This document shows, piece by piece, positions 13,701 through 27,100 of a stretch of DNA of 64,000 bases. A program made the translations under genes and the position numbers. Within the stretch, counting starts at the first letter, position 1. Each line of letters begins with the position of its first letter. The notes beneath the pieces are model-generated. The model did not search any database. It had not been told where the DNA came from and saw nothing but the letters and a program-made list of their open reading frames with translations. Source of the stretch: Sepiola atlantica (taxonomy: Eukaryota; Mollusca; Cephalopoda; Sepiida; Sepiolidae); assembly GCA_963556195.1 (NCBI GenBank), contig CAUVYP010001208.1, positions 6,138,001 to 6,202,000 on the forward strand, in the 5' to 3' direction.

Positions 13701-13879
13701 GTTTTAAAGTTGATATCGCTTTTGTTTATAACTTCCACATTTATTCGAATTGTGCAACGAAACTTTGCACACATTAGCGGAGTCACATTTTCTACTGAAG
13801 TACCAAGTTTCAGCAGTGCAGCTTTTGTACTGCCGGAGATATGTCGATACAAACTGAATACGCAAAACATCAACAAAAT
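10718..13879. repeat. Domain A short mosaic HOR blocks (7, 4 and 6 monomers)
   Basis: GCCCG-start anchor monomers at 10718, 12020 and 12764 define blocks of 1302, 744 and 1116 bp. Segment 11276-12205 matches 13136-14065 in order (10 monomers apart). The TTTAG motif is altered to TTTTG near 12020, which removes a stop codon on both strands at once. The monomer at 12764 carries GACAGTTGCGG and CTACTTAAG. Confidence 0.75.
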
Positions 13880-16800
13880 TTAGCCCGTTTTAAAGTTGAT
13901 ATCGCTTTTGTTTATAACTTCCACATTTATTCGAATTGTGCAACGAAACTTTGCAGACAGTCGCGGAGGCACATTTTCTACTGAAGTACCAAGTTTCAGA
14001 AGTGCAGCTCTTGTACTGCCGGAGATATGTCGATACAAACTGAATACGCAAAACATCAACAAAATTTAGCGCGTTTTAAAGTTGATATCGCTTTTGTTTA
14101 TAACTTCCACATTTATTCGAATTGTGCAACGAAACTTTGCACAGATTAGCGGAGTCACATTTTCTACTGAAGTACCAAGTTTCAGAAGTGCAGCTCTTGT
14201 ACTGCCGGAGATATGTCGATACAAACTGAATACGCAAAACATCAACAAAATTTAGCGCGTTTTAAAGTTGATATCGCTTTTGTTTATAACTTCCACATTT
14301 ATTCGAATTGTGCAACGAAACTTTGCAGACAGTCGCGGATAGGCCTTTTCTACTGAAGTACCAAGTTTCAGAAGTGCAGCTCTTGTACTGCCGGAGATAT
14401 GTCGATACAAACTGAATACGCAAAACATCAACAAAATTTAGCGCGTTTTAAAGTTGATATCGCTTTTGTTTATAACTTCCACATTTATTCGAATTGTGCA
14501 ACGAAACTTTGCACAGATTAGCGGAGTCACATTTTCTACTGAAGTACCAAGTTTCAGAAGTGCAGCTCTTGTACTGCCGGAGATATGTCGATACAAACTG
14601 AATACGCAAAACATCAACAAAATTTAGCGCGTTTTAAAGTTGATATCGCTTTTGTTTATAACTTCCACATTCATTCGAATTGTGCAACGAAACTTTGCAG
14701 ACAGTCGCGGAGACACATGTTCTACTGAAGTACCAAGTTTCAGAAGTGCAGCTCTTGTACTTCCGGAGATATGTCGATACAAACTGAATACGCAAAACAT
14801 CAACAAAATTTAGCGCGTTTTAAAGTTGATATCGCTTTTGTTTATAACTTCCACATTTATTCGAATTGTGCAACGATACTTTGCACAGATTAGCGGAGTC
14901 ACATGTTCTACTGAAGTACCAAGTTTCAGAAGTGCAGCTCTTGTACTGCCGGAGATATGTCGATACAAACTGAATACGCAAAACATCAACAAAATTTAGC
15001 GCGTTTTAAAGTTGATATCGCTTTTGTTTATAACTTCTACATTTATTCGAATTGTGCAACGATACTTTGCACAGAGTAGCGGAGTCACATTTTCTACTGA
15101 AGTACCAAGTTTCAGAAGTGCAGCTCTTGTACTGCCGGAGATATGTCGATACAAACTGAATACGCAAAACATCAACAAAATTTAGCGCGTTTTAAAGTTG
15201 ATATCGCTTTTGTTTATAACTTCCACATTTATTCGAATTGTGCAACGAAACTTTGCAGACACTCGCGGATAGGCCTTTTCTACTGAAGTACCAAGTTTCA
15301 GAAGTGCAGCTCTTGTACTGCCGGAGATATGTCGATACAAACTGAATACGCAAAACATCAACAAAATTTAGCGCGTTTTAAAGTTGATATCGCTTTTGTT
15401 TATAACTTCCACATTTATTCGAATTGTGCAACGAAACTTTGCACAGATTAGCGGAGTCACATTTTCTACTGAAGTACCAAGTTTCAGAAGTGCAGCTCTT
15501 GTACTGCCGGAGATATGTCGATACAAACTGAATACGCAAAACATCAACAAAATTTAGCGCGTTTTAAAGTTGATATCGCTTTTGTTTATAACTTCCACAT
15601 TTATTCGAATTGTGCAACGAAACTTTGCACAGATTAGCGGAGTCACATTTTCTACTGAAGTACCAAGTTTCAGAAGTGCAGCTCTTGTACTGCCGGAGAT
15701 ATGTCGATACAAACTGAATACGCAAAACATCAACAAAATTTAGCGCGTTTTAAAGTTGATATCGCTTTTGTTTATAACTTCCACATTTATTCGAATTGTG
15801 CAACGAAACTTTGCAGACAGTCGCGGATAGGCCTTTTCTACTGAAGTACCAAGTTTCAGAAGTGCAGCTCTTGTACTGCCGGAGATATGTCGATACAAAC
15901 TGAATACGCAAAACATCAACAAAATTTAGCGCGTTTTAAAGTTGATATCGCTTTTGTTTATAACTTCCACATTTATTCGAATTGTGCAACGAAACTTTGC
16001 ACAGATTAGCGGAGTCACATTTTCTACTGAAGTACCAAGTTTCAGAAGTGCAGCTCTTGTACTGCCGGAGATATGTCGATACAAACTGAATACGCAAAAC
16101 ATCAACAAAATTTAGCGCGTTTTAAAGTTGATATCGCTTTTGTTTATAACTTCCACATTCATTCGAATTGTGCAACGAAACTTTGCAGACAGTCGCGGAG
16201 ACACATGTTCTACTGAAGTACCAAGTTTCAGAAGTGCAGCTCTTGTACTGCCGGAGATATGTCGATACAAACTGAATACGCAAAACATCAACAAAATTTA
16301 GCGCGTTTTAAAGTTGATATCGCTTTTGTTTATAACTTCCACATTTATTCGAATTGTGCAACGATACTTTGCACAGATTAGCGGAGTCACATGTTCTACT
16401 GAAGTACCAAGTTTCAGAAGTGCAGCTCTTGTACTGCCGGAGATATGTCGATACAAACTGAATACGCAAAACATCAACAAAATTTAGCGCGTTTTAAAGT
16501 TGATATCGCTTTTGTTTATAACTTCCACATTTATTCGAATTGTGCAACGATACTTTGCACAGAGTAGCGGAGTCACATGTTCTACTGAAGTACCAAGTTT
16601 CAGAAGTGCAGCTCTTGTACTGCCGGTGATATGTCGATACAAACTGAATACGCAAACTATCAACAAAATTTAGTGCGATTTAAAGTTGATATCGCTTTTG
16701 TTTATAACTTCCACATTTATTCGAATTGTGCAACGAAACTTTGCACAAATAAGCGGAGTCACATGCTCTACTGAAGTACCAAGTTTCAGAAGTGCAGCTC

Positions 16801-17041
16801 TTGTACTGCCGGAGATATGTCGATACAAACTGAATACGCAAAACATCGACAAAATTTAGCGCGTTTTAAAGTTGATATCGCTTTTGTTTATAACTTCCAC
16901 ATTTATTGGAATTGTGCAACGAAACTTTGCACACATAAGCGGAGTCACATTTTCTACTGAAGTACCAAGTTTCAGAAGTGCAGCTCTTGTACTGCCGGAG
17001 ATATGTCGATACAAACTGAATACGCAAAACATCAACAAAAT
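13880..17041. repeat. Domain A 17-monomer block with internal 8-monomer duplication
   Basis: From the anchor at 13880 to the next at 17042 there are 17 monomers. Segment 14066-15181 recurs at 15554-16669, eight monomers (1488 bp) downstream. Both copies carry the uncommon ACAGAGTAGCGG in their sixth monomer (14996 and 16484). The GGATAGGCC version, one base away from GGATAGGTC, appears here (14252, 15182, 15740), marking a younger sub-lineage than the 1048, 3466, 5140 and 11090 monomers. Confidence 0.8.
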
Positions 17042-19273
17042 TTAGCCCGTTTTAAAGTTGATATCGCTTTTGTTTATAACTTCCACATTTATTCGAATTG
17101 TGCAACGAAACTTTGCAGACAGTCGCGGATAGGCCTTTTCTACTGAAGTACCAAGTTTCAGAAGTGCAGCTCTTGTACTGCCGGAGATATGTCGATACAA
17201 ACTGAATACGCAAAACATCAACAAAATTTAGCGCGTTTTAAAGTTGATATCGCTTTTGTTTATAACTTCCACATTTATTCGAATTGTGCAACGAAACTTT
17301 GCACAGATTAGCGGAGTCACATTTTCTACTGAAGTACCAAGTTTCAGAAGTGCAGCTCTTGTACTGCCGGAGATATGTCGATACAAACTGAATACGCAAA
17401 ACATCAACAAAATTTAGCGCGTTTTAAAGTTGATATCGCTTTTGTTTATAACTTCCACATTCATTCGAATTGTGCAACGAAACTTTGCAGACAGTCGCGG
17501 AGACACATGTTCTACTGAAGTACCAAGTCTCAGAAGTGCAGCTCTTGTACTGCCGGAGATATGTCGATACAAACTGAATACGCAAAACATCAACAAAATT
17601 TAGCGCGTTTTAAAGTTGATATCGCTTTTGTTTATAACTTCCACATTTATTCGAATTGTGCAACGAAACTTTGCACAGATTAGCGGAGTCCCATGTTCTA
17701 CTGAAGTACCAAGTTTCAGAAGTGCAGCTCTTGTACTGCCGGAGATATGTCGATACAAACTGAATACGCAAAACATCAACAAAATTTAGCGCGTTTTAAA
17801 GTTGATATCGCTTTTGTTTATAACTTCCACATTTATTCGAATTGTGCAACGATACTTTGCACAGATTAGCGGAGTCACATGTTCTACTGAAGTACCAAGT
17901 TTCAGAAGTGCAGCTCTTGTACTGCCGGTGATATGTCGATACAAACTGAATACGCAAACTATCAACAAAATTTAGTGCGATTTAAAGTTGATATCGCTTT
18001 TGTTTATAACTTCCACATTTATTCGAATTGTGCAACGAAACTTTGCACAGATAAGCGGAGTCACATTTTCTACTGAAGTACCAAGTTTCAGAAGTGCAGC
18101 TCTTGTACTGCCGGACATATGTCGATACAAACTGAATACGCAAAACATCAACAAAATTTAGCGCGTTTAAAAGTTGATATCGCTTTTGTTTATAACTTCC
18201 ACATTTATTCGAATTGTGAAACGAAACTTTGCAGACCGTCGCGGAGACACACGTTCTACTGAAGTACCAAGTTTCAGAAGTGCAGCTCTTGTACTGCCGG
18301 AGATATGTCGATACAAACTGAATACGCAAAACATCAACAAAATTTAGCGCGTTTTAAAGTTGATATCGCTTTTGTTTATAACTTCCACATTTATTCGCAT
18401 TGTGCAACGAAACTTTGCACAGATTAGCGGAGTCACATTTTCTTCTGAAGTACCAAGTTTCAGAAGTGCAGCTCTTGTACTGCCGGAGATATGTCGATAC
18501 AAACTGAATACGCAAAACATCAACAAAATTTAGCGCGTTTTAAAGTTGATATCGCTTTTGTTTATAACTTCCACATTTATTCGAATTGTGCAACGAAACT
18601 TTGCACAGATTAGCGGAGTCACATTTTCTACTGAAGTACCAAGTTTCAGAAGTGCAGCTCTTGTACTGCCGGAGATATGTCGATACAAACTGAATACGCA
18701 AAACATCAACAAAATTTAGCGCGTTTTTAAGTTGATATCGCTTTTGTTTATAACTTCCACATTCATTCGAATTGTGCAACGAAACTTTGCAGACAGTCGC
18801 GGAGACACATGTTCTACTGAAGTACCAAGTTTCAGAAGTGCAGCTCTTGTACTGCCGGGGATATGTCGATACAAACTGAATACGCAAAACATCAACAAAA
18901 TTTAGCGCGTTTTAAAGTTGATATCGCTTTTGTTTATAACTTCCACATTTATTCGAATTGTGCAACGAAACTTTGCACAGATTAGCGGAGTCACATGTTC
19001 TACTGAAGTACCAAGTTTCAGAAGTGCAGCTCTTGTACTGCCGGAGATATGTCGATACAAACTGAATACGCAAAACATCAACAAAATTTAGCGCGTTTTA
19101 AAGTTGATATCGCTTTTGTTTATAACTTCCACATTTATTCGAATTGTGCAACGAAACTTTGCACAGATTAGCGGAGTCACATTTTCTACTGAAGTACCAA
19201 GTTTCAGAAGTGCAGCTCTTGTACTGCGGGAGATATGTCGATACAAACTGAATACGCAAAACATCAACAAAAT
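17042..19273. repeat. Domain A, last 12 monomers before the family switch
   Basis: Monomer starts are 17042, 17228, 17414, 17600, 17786, 17972, 18158, 18344, 18530, 18716, 18902 and 19088. The 17042 monomer joins the GCCCG start to the GGATAGGCC body, a recombinant of two A2 sub-types. The 18158 monomer is the ACCGTCGCGG type, with CGTTTAAAAG replacing CGTTTTAAAG. The pattern resembles earlier blocks but is shuffled. Monomers remain fully family A until the hybrid monomer. Confidence 0.8.
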
Positions 19274-19459
19274 TTAGCGCGTTTTAAAGTTGATATCGCT
19301 TTTGTTTATAACTTCCACATTTATTCGAATTGTGCTCCGAAACTTTGCAGACAATAGCGGACACACATTTTCTACTGATGTACGAAGTTTCAGAAGTTCA
19401 GCTCTTGTACTCCCGGAGATATGTCGATACAAACTGAATACGCAAAACATCAACAAAAT
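19274..19459. repeat. Hybrid A/B junction monomer
   Basis: The first part is family A: GCGCG start, and TTATTCG ending at 19327. From 19335 the diagnostics are family B: CTCCGAAAC, GCAGACAATAGCGGACACAC, GATGTACG, TTCAGCTC and CTCCCGG. The two nearest diagnostic bases are 19326 (A) and 19336 (B), so the exchange lies within nine shared bases around AATTGTG. Length stays 186 and the phase is unbroken, which suits homologous recombination or conversion between aligned A and B monomers. The B part is L-type and is followed by an R-type monomer, as elsewhere in domain B. Confidence 0.93.
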
Positions 19460-22400
19460 TTAGTGCGATTTAAAGTTGATAGGTCTTTTGTTAATAACTT
19501 CTACATTTATAAGAATTGTGCTCCGAAACTTTGCAGACATTAGCGGACACACATTTTCTACTGAAGTACCAAGTTTCAGAAGTTCAGCTCTTGTACTCCC
19601 GGAGATATGTCGATACAAACTGAATACGCAAAACATCAACAAAATTTAGTGCGATTTAAAGTTGATAGGTCTTTTGTTAATAACTTCCACATTTATAGGA
19701 ATTGTGCTCCGAAACTTTGCAGACATTAGCGGACACACATTTTCTACTGAAGTACCAAGTTTCAGAAGTTCAGCTCTTGTACTCCCGGAGATATGTCGAT
19801 ACAAACTGAATACGCAAAACATCAACAAAATTTAGTGCGATTTAAAGTTGATAGGTCTTTTGTTAATAACTTCCACATTTATAAGAATTGTGCTCCGAAA
19901 CTTTGCAGACATTCGCGGACACACATTTTCTACTGAAGTACCAAGTTTCAGAAGTTCAGCTCTTGTACTCCCGGAGATATGTCGATACAAACTGAATACG
20001 CAAAACATCAACAAAATTTAGTGCGATTTTAAGTTGATATCGCTTGTGTTTATAACTTCCACATTTATACAAATTGTGCTCTGAAACTTTGCAGACATTA
20101 GCGGACACACATTTTCTACTGAAGTACCAAGTTTCAGAAGTTCAGCTCTTGTACTCCCGGAGATATGTCGATACAAACTGAATACGCAAAACATCAACAA
20201 AATTTAGTGCGATTTTAAGTTGATATCGCTTTTGTTTATAACTTCCACATTTATGAGAATTGTGCTCCGAAACTTTGCAGACATTAGCGGACACACATTT
20301 TCTACCGAAGTACCAAGTTTCAGAAGTTCAGCTCTTGTACTCCCGGAGATATGTCGATACAAACTGAATACGCAAAACATCAACAAAATTTAGTGCGATT
20401 TTAAGTTGATATCGCTTGTGTTTATAACTTCCACATTTATACAAATTGTGCTCTGAAACTTTGCAGACAGTAGCGGACACACATTTTCTACTGAAGTACC
20501 AAGTTTCAGAAGTTCAGCTCTTGTACTCCCGGAGATATGTCGATACAAACTGAATACGCAAAACATCAACAAAATTTAGTGCGATTTTAAGTTGATATCG
20601 CTTTTGTTTATAACTTCCACATTTATGAGAATTGTGCTCCGAAACTTTGCAGACAATAGCGGACACACATTTTCTACTGATGTACGAAGTTTCAGAAGTT
20701 CAGCTCTTGTACTCCCGGAGATATGTCGATGCAAACTGAATACGCAAAACATCAACAAAATTTAGTGCGATTTAAAGTTGATAGGTCTTTTGTTAATAAC
20801 TTCCACAATTATAAGAATTGTGCTCCGAAACTTTGCAGACATTAGCGGACACACATTTTCTACTGAAGTACCAAGTTTCAGAAGTTCAGCTCTTGTACTC
20901 CCGGAGATATGTCGATACAAACTGAATACGCAAAACATCAACAAAATTTAGTGCGATTTTAAGTTGATATCGCTTTTGTTTATAACTTCCACATTTATAA
21001 GAATTGTGCTCCGAAACTTTGCAGACATTAGCGGACACACATTTTCTACTGAAGTACCAAGTTTCAGAAGTTCAGCTCTTGTACTCCCGGAGATATGTCG
21101 ATACAAACTGAATACGCAAAACATCAACAAAATTTAGTGCGATTTTAAGTTGATATCGCTTTTGTTTATAACTTCCACATTTATGAGAATTGTGCTCCGA
21201 AACTTTGCATACAATAGCGGACACACATTTTCTACTGATGTACGAAGTTTCAGAAGTTCAGCTCTTGTACTCTCGGAGATATGTCGATACAAACTGAATA
21301 CGCAAAACATCAACAAAATTTAGTGCGATTTAAAGTTGATAGGTCTTTTGTTAATAACTTCCACATTTATAAGAATTGTGCTCCGAAACTTTGCAGACAT
21401 TAGCGGACACACATTTTCTACTGAAGTACCAAGTTTCAGAAGTTCAGCTCTTGTACTCCCGGAGATATGTCGATACAAACTGAATACGCAAAACATCAAC
21501 AAAATTTAGTGCGATTTTAAGTTGATATCGCTTTTGTGTATAACTTCTACATTTATAAGAATTGTGCTCCGAAACTTTGCAGACATTAGCGGACACACAT
21601 TTTCTACTGAAGTACCAAGTTTCAGAAGTTCAGCTCTTGTACTCCCGGAGATATGTCGATACAAACTGAATACGCAAAACATCAACAAAATTTAGGGCGA
21701 TTTTAAGTTGATATCGCTTGTGTTTATAACTTCCACATTTATGAGAATTGTGCTCCGAAACTTTGCAGACATTAGCGGACACACATTTTCTACTGAAGTA
21801 CCAAGTTTCAGAAGTTCAGCTCTTGTACTCCCGGAGATATGTCGATACAAACTGAATACGCAAAACATCAACAAAATTTAGTGCGATTTAAAGTTGATAG
21901 GTCTTTTGTTTATAACTTCCACATTTATAAGAATTGTGCTCCGAAACTTTGCAGACATTAGCGGACACACATTTTCTACTGAAGTACCAAGTTTCAGAAG
22001 TTCAGCTCTTGTACTCCCGGAGATATGTCGATACAAACTGAATACGCAAAACATCAACAAAATTTAGTGCGATTTTAAGTTGATATCGCTTTTGTTTATA
22101 ACTTCCACATTTATAAGAATTGTGCTCCGAAACTTTGCAGACATTAGCGGACACACATTTTCGACTGAAGTACCAAGTTCTAGAAGTTCAGCTCTTGTAC
22201 TCCCGGAGATATGTCGATACAAACTGAATACGCAAAACATCAACAAAATTTAGTGCGATTTTAAGTTGATATCGCTTGTGTTTATAACTTCCACATTTAT
22301 ACAAATTGTGCTCTGAAACTTTGCAGACATTAGCGGACACACATTTTCTACTGAAGTACCAAGTTTCAGAAGTTCAGCTCTTGTACTCCCGGAGATATGT

Positions 22401-24109
22401 CGATACAAACTGAATACGCAAAACATCAACAAAATTTAGTGCGATTTTAAGTTGATATCGCTTTTGTTTATAACTTCCACATTTATGAGAATTGTGCTCC
22501 GAAACTTTGCAGACAATAGCGGACACACATTTTCTACTGATGTACGAAGTTTCAGAAGTTCAGCTCTTGTACTCCCGGAGATATGTCGATACAAACTGAA
22601 TACGCAAAACATCAACAAAATTTAGTGCGATTTAAAGTTGATAGGTCTTTTGTTAATAACTTCCACATTTATAAGAATTGTGCTCCGAAACTTTGCAGAC
22701 ATTAGCGGACACACATTTTCTACTGAAGTACCAAGTTTCAGAAGTTCAGCTCTTGTACTCCCGGAGATATGTCGATACAAACTGAATACGCAAAACATCA
22801 ACAAAATTTAGTGCGATTTTAAGTTGATATCGCTTGTGTTTATAACTTCCACATTTATGAGAATTGTGCTCCGAAACTTTGCAGACATTAGCGGACACAC
22901 ATTTTCTACTGAAGTACGAAGTTTCAGAAGTTCAGCTCTTGTACTCCCGGAGATATGTCGATACAAACTGAATACGCAAAACATCAACAAAATTTAGTGC
23001 GATTTAAAGTTGATAGGTCTTTTGTTAATAACTTCCACATTTATAAGAATTGTGCTCCGAAACTTTGCAGACATTAGCGGACACACATTTTCTACTGAAG
23101 TACCAAGTTTCAGAAGTTCAGCTCTTGTACTCCCGGAGATATGTCGATACAAACTGAATACGCAAAACATCAACAAAATTTAGTGCGATTTAAAGTTGAT
23201 AGGTCTTTTGTTAATAACTTCCACATTTATAAGAATTGTGCTCCGAAACTTTGCAGACATTAGCGGACACACATTTTCTACTGAAGTACCAAGTTTCAGA
23301 AGTTCAGCTCTTGTACTCCCGGAGATATGTCGATACAAACTGAATACGCAAAACATCAACAAAATTTAGTGCGATTTTAAGTTGATATCGCTTTTGTTTA
23401 TAACTTCCACATTTATGAGAATTGTGCTCCGAAACTTTGCAGACAATAGCGGACACACATTTTCTACTTATGTACGAAGTTTCAGAAGTTCAGCTCTTGT
23501 ACTCCCGGAGATATGTCGATACAAACTGAATACGCAAAACATCAACAAAATTTAGTGCGATTTAAAGTTGATAGGTCTTTTGTTAATAACTTCCACATTT
23601 ATAAGAATTGTGCTCCGAAACTTTGCAGACATTAGCGGACACACATGTTCTACTGAAGTACCAAGTTTCAGAAGTTCAGCTCTTGTACTCCCGGAGATAT
23701 GTCGATACAAACTGAATACGCAAAACATCAACAAAATTTGGTGCGATTTTAAGTTGATATCGCTTTTGTTTATAACTTCCACATTTATGAGAATTGTGCT
23801 CCGAAACTTTGCAGACATTAGCGGACACACATTTTCTACTGATGTACGAAGTTTCAGAAGTTCAGCTCTTGTACTCCCGGAGATATGTCGATACAAACTG
23901 AATACGCAAAACATCAACAAAATTTAGTGCGATTTAAAGTTGATAGGTCTTTTGTTAACAACTTCCACATTTATAAGAATTGTGCTCCGAAACTTTGCAG
24001 ACATTAGCGGACACACATTTGCTACTGAAGTACCAAGTTTCAGAAGTTCAGCTCTTGTACTCCCGGAGATATGTCGATACAAACTGAATACGCAAAACAT
24101 AAACAAAAT
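19460..24109. repeat. Domain B, proximal mixed part (25 monomers)
   Basis: Monomer order from 19460 is R R R Q S Q L R S L R S T R S Q L R T R R L R L' R. Segment 21878-23179 (R S Q L R T R) recurs 3348 bp downstream at 25226-26527, so a piece of this region was copied into the next block. The monomer at 23366 has CTACTTATG, which breaks the otherwise open minus-strand frame. At 23738 the TTTAG motif is TTTGG. Confidence 0.8.
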
Positions 24110-27100
24110 TTAGTGCGATTTTAAGTTGATATCGCTTTTGTTTATAACTTCCACATTTATAAGAATTGTGCTCCGAAACTTTGCAGACATTAGCGGACAT
24201 ACATTTTCTACTGAAGTACCAAGTTTCAGAAGTTCAGCTCTTGTACTCCCGGAGATATGTCGATACAAACTGAATACGCAAAACATCAACAAAATTTAGT
24301 GCGATTTTAAGTTGATATCTCTTTTGTTTATAACTTCCACATTTATACAAATTGTGCTCTGAAACTTTGCAGACATTAGCGGACACACATTTTCTACTGA
24401 AGTACCAAGTTTCAGAAGTTCAGCTCTTGTACTCCCGGAGATATGTCGATACAAACTGAATACGCAAAACATCAACAAAATTTAGTGCGATTTTAAGTTG
24501 ATATCGCTTTTGTTTATAACTTCCACATTTATGAGAATTGTGCTCCGAAACTTTGCAGAAAATAGCGGACACACATTTTCTACTGATGTACGAAGTTTCA
24601 GAAGTTCAGCTCTTGTACTCCCGGAGATATGTCGATACAAACTGAATACGCAAAACATAAACAAAATTTAGTGCGATTTAAAGTTGATAGGTCTTTTGTT
24701 AATAACTTCCACATTTATAGGAATTGTGCTCCGAAACTTTGCAGACATTAGCGGACACACATTTTCTACTGAAGTACCAAGTTTCAGAAGTTCAGCTCTT
24801 GTACTCCCGGAGATATGTCGATACAAACTGAATACGCAAAACATCAACAAAATTTAGTGCGATTTAAAGTTGATAGGTCTTTTGTTAATAACTTCCACAT
24901 TTATAAGAATTGTGCTCCGAAACTTTGCAGACATTAGCGGACACACATTTTCTACTGAAGTACCAAGTTTCAGAAGTTCAGCTCTTGTACTCCCGGAGAT
25001 ATGTCGATACAAACTGAATACGCAAAACATCAACAAAATTTAGTGCGATTTTAAGTTGATATCGCTTGTGTTTATAACTTCCACATTTATGAGAATTGTG
25101 CTCCGAAACTTTGCAGACATTAGCGGACACACATTTTCTACTGAAGTACCAAGTTTCAGAAGTTCAGCTCTTGTACTCCCGGAGATATGTCGATACAAAC
25201 TGAATACGCAAAACATCAACAAAATTTAGTGCGATTTAAAGTTGATAGGTCTTTTGTTAATAACTTCCACATTTATAAGAATTGTGCTCCGAAACTTTGC
25301 AGACATTAGCGGACACACATTTTCTACTGAAGTACCAAGTTTCAGAAGTTCAGCTCTTGTACTCCCGGAGATATGTCGATACAAACTGAATACGCAAAAC
25401 ATCAACAAAATTTAGTGCGATTTTAAGTTGATATCGCTTTTGTTTATAACTTCCACATTTATAAGAATTGTGCTCCGAAACTTTGCAGACATTAGCGGAC
25501 ACACATTTTCTACTGAAGTACCAAGTTTCAGAAGTTCAGCTCTTGTACTCCCGGAGATATGTCGATACAAACTGAATACGCAAAACATCAACAAAATTTA
25601 GTGCGATTTTAAGTTGATATCGCTTGTGTTTATAACTTCCACATTTATACAAATTGTGCTCTGAAACTTTGCAGACATTAGCGGACACACATTTTCTACT
25701 GAAGTACCAAGTTTCAGAAGTTCAGCTCTTGTACTCCCGGAGATATGTCGATACAAACTGAATACGCAAAACATCAACAAAATTTAGTGCGATTTTAAGT
25801 TGATATCGCTTTTGTTTATAACTTCCACATTTATGAGAATTGTGCTCCGAAACTTTGCAGACAATAGCGGACACACATTTTCTACTGATGTACGAAGTTT
25901 CAGAAGTTCAGCTCTTGTACTCCCGGAGATATGTCGATACAAACTGAATACGCAAAACATCAACAAAATTTAGTGCGATTTAAAGTTGATAGGTCTTTTG
26001 TTAATAACTTCCACATTTATAAGAATTGTGCTCCGAAACTTTGCAGACATTAGCGGACACACATTTTCTACTGAAGTACCAAGTTTCAGAAGTTCAGCTC
26101 TTGTACTCCCGGAGATATGTCGATACAAACTGAATACGCAAAACATCAACAAAATTTAGTGCGATTTTAAGTTGATATCGCTTGTGTTTATAACTTCCAC
26201 ATTTATGAGAATTGTGCTCCGAAACTTTGCAGACATTAGCGGACACACATTTTCTACTGAAGTACCAAGTTTCAGAAGTTCAGCTCTTGTACTCCCGGAG
26301 ATATGTCGATACAAACTGAATACGCAAAACATCAACAAAATTTAGTGCGATTTAAAGTTGATAGGTCTTTTGTTAATAACTTCCACATTTATAAGAATTG
26401 TGCTCCGAAACTTTGCAGACATTAGCGGACACACATTTTCTACTGAAGTACCAAGTTTCAGAAGTTCAGCTCTTGTACTCCCGGAGATATGTCGATACAA
26501 ACTGAATACGCAAAACATCAACAAAATTTAGTGCGATTTTAAGTTGATATCGCTTTTGTTTATAACTTCCACATTTATGAGAATTGTGCTCCGAAACTTT
26601 GCAGACAATAGCGGACACACATTTTCTACTGATGTACGAAGTTTCAGAAGTTCAGCTCTTGTACTCCCGGAGATATGTCGATGCAAACTGAATACGCAAA
26701 ACATCAACAAAATTTAGTGCGATTTAAAGTTGATAGGTCTTTTGTTAATAACTTCCACATTTATAAGAATTGTGCTCCGAAACTTTGCAGACATTAGCGG
26801 ACACACATTTTCTACTGAAGTACCAAGTTTCAGAAGTTCAGCTCTTGTACTCCCGGAGATATGTCGATACAAACTGAATACGCAAAACATCAACAAAATT
26901 TAGTGCGATTTTAAGTTGATATCGCTTTTGTTTATAACTTCCACATTCATAAGAATTGTGCTCCGAAACTTTGCAGACATTAGCGGACACACATTTTCTA
27001 CTGAAGTACCAAGTTTCAGAAGTTCAGCTCTTGTACTCCCGGAGATATGTCGATACAAACTGAATACGCAAAACATCAACAAAATTTAGTGCGATTTTAA

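Larger units (their letters stand above)
1..19330. repeat. Satellite domain A (family A monomers)
   Basis: About 104 monomers share family A diagnostic bases: GCGCG at the start, TTATTCGAATTGTGCAACG in the first half, TGCAGCTC and CTGCCGG in the second half. Two body types are mixed: A1 (GCACAGATTAGCGGAGTCAC) and A2 (GCAGACAGTCGCGGAGACAC, with GGAGGCAC, GGATAGGTC and ACCGTCGCGG sub-variants). A2-A1 pairs alternate with short runs of A1. Blocks are anchored on monomers that start GCCCG. Such a start always follows a monomer carrying GCACACATTAGCGG or GCACACATAAGCGG. The right edge is the hybrid monomer at 19274. Confidence 0.95.

Noticed and set aside
17982..18887. Two 115-codon minus-strand frames offset from the usual one (17982-18329 and 18540-18887)
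   Set aside because: They arise where single-base changes remove a stop near the monomer start (for example CGTTTAAAAG at 18158, CGTTTTTAAG at 18716). There is no sign of a gene.
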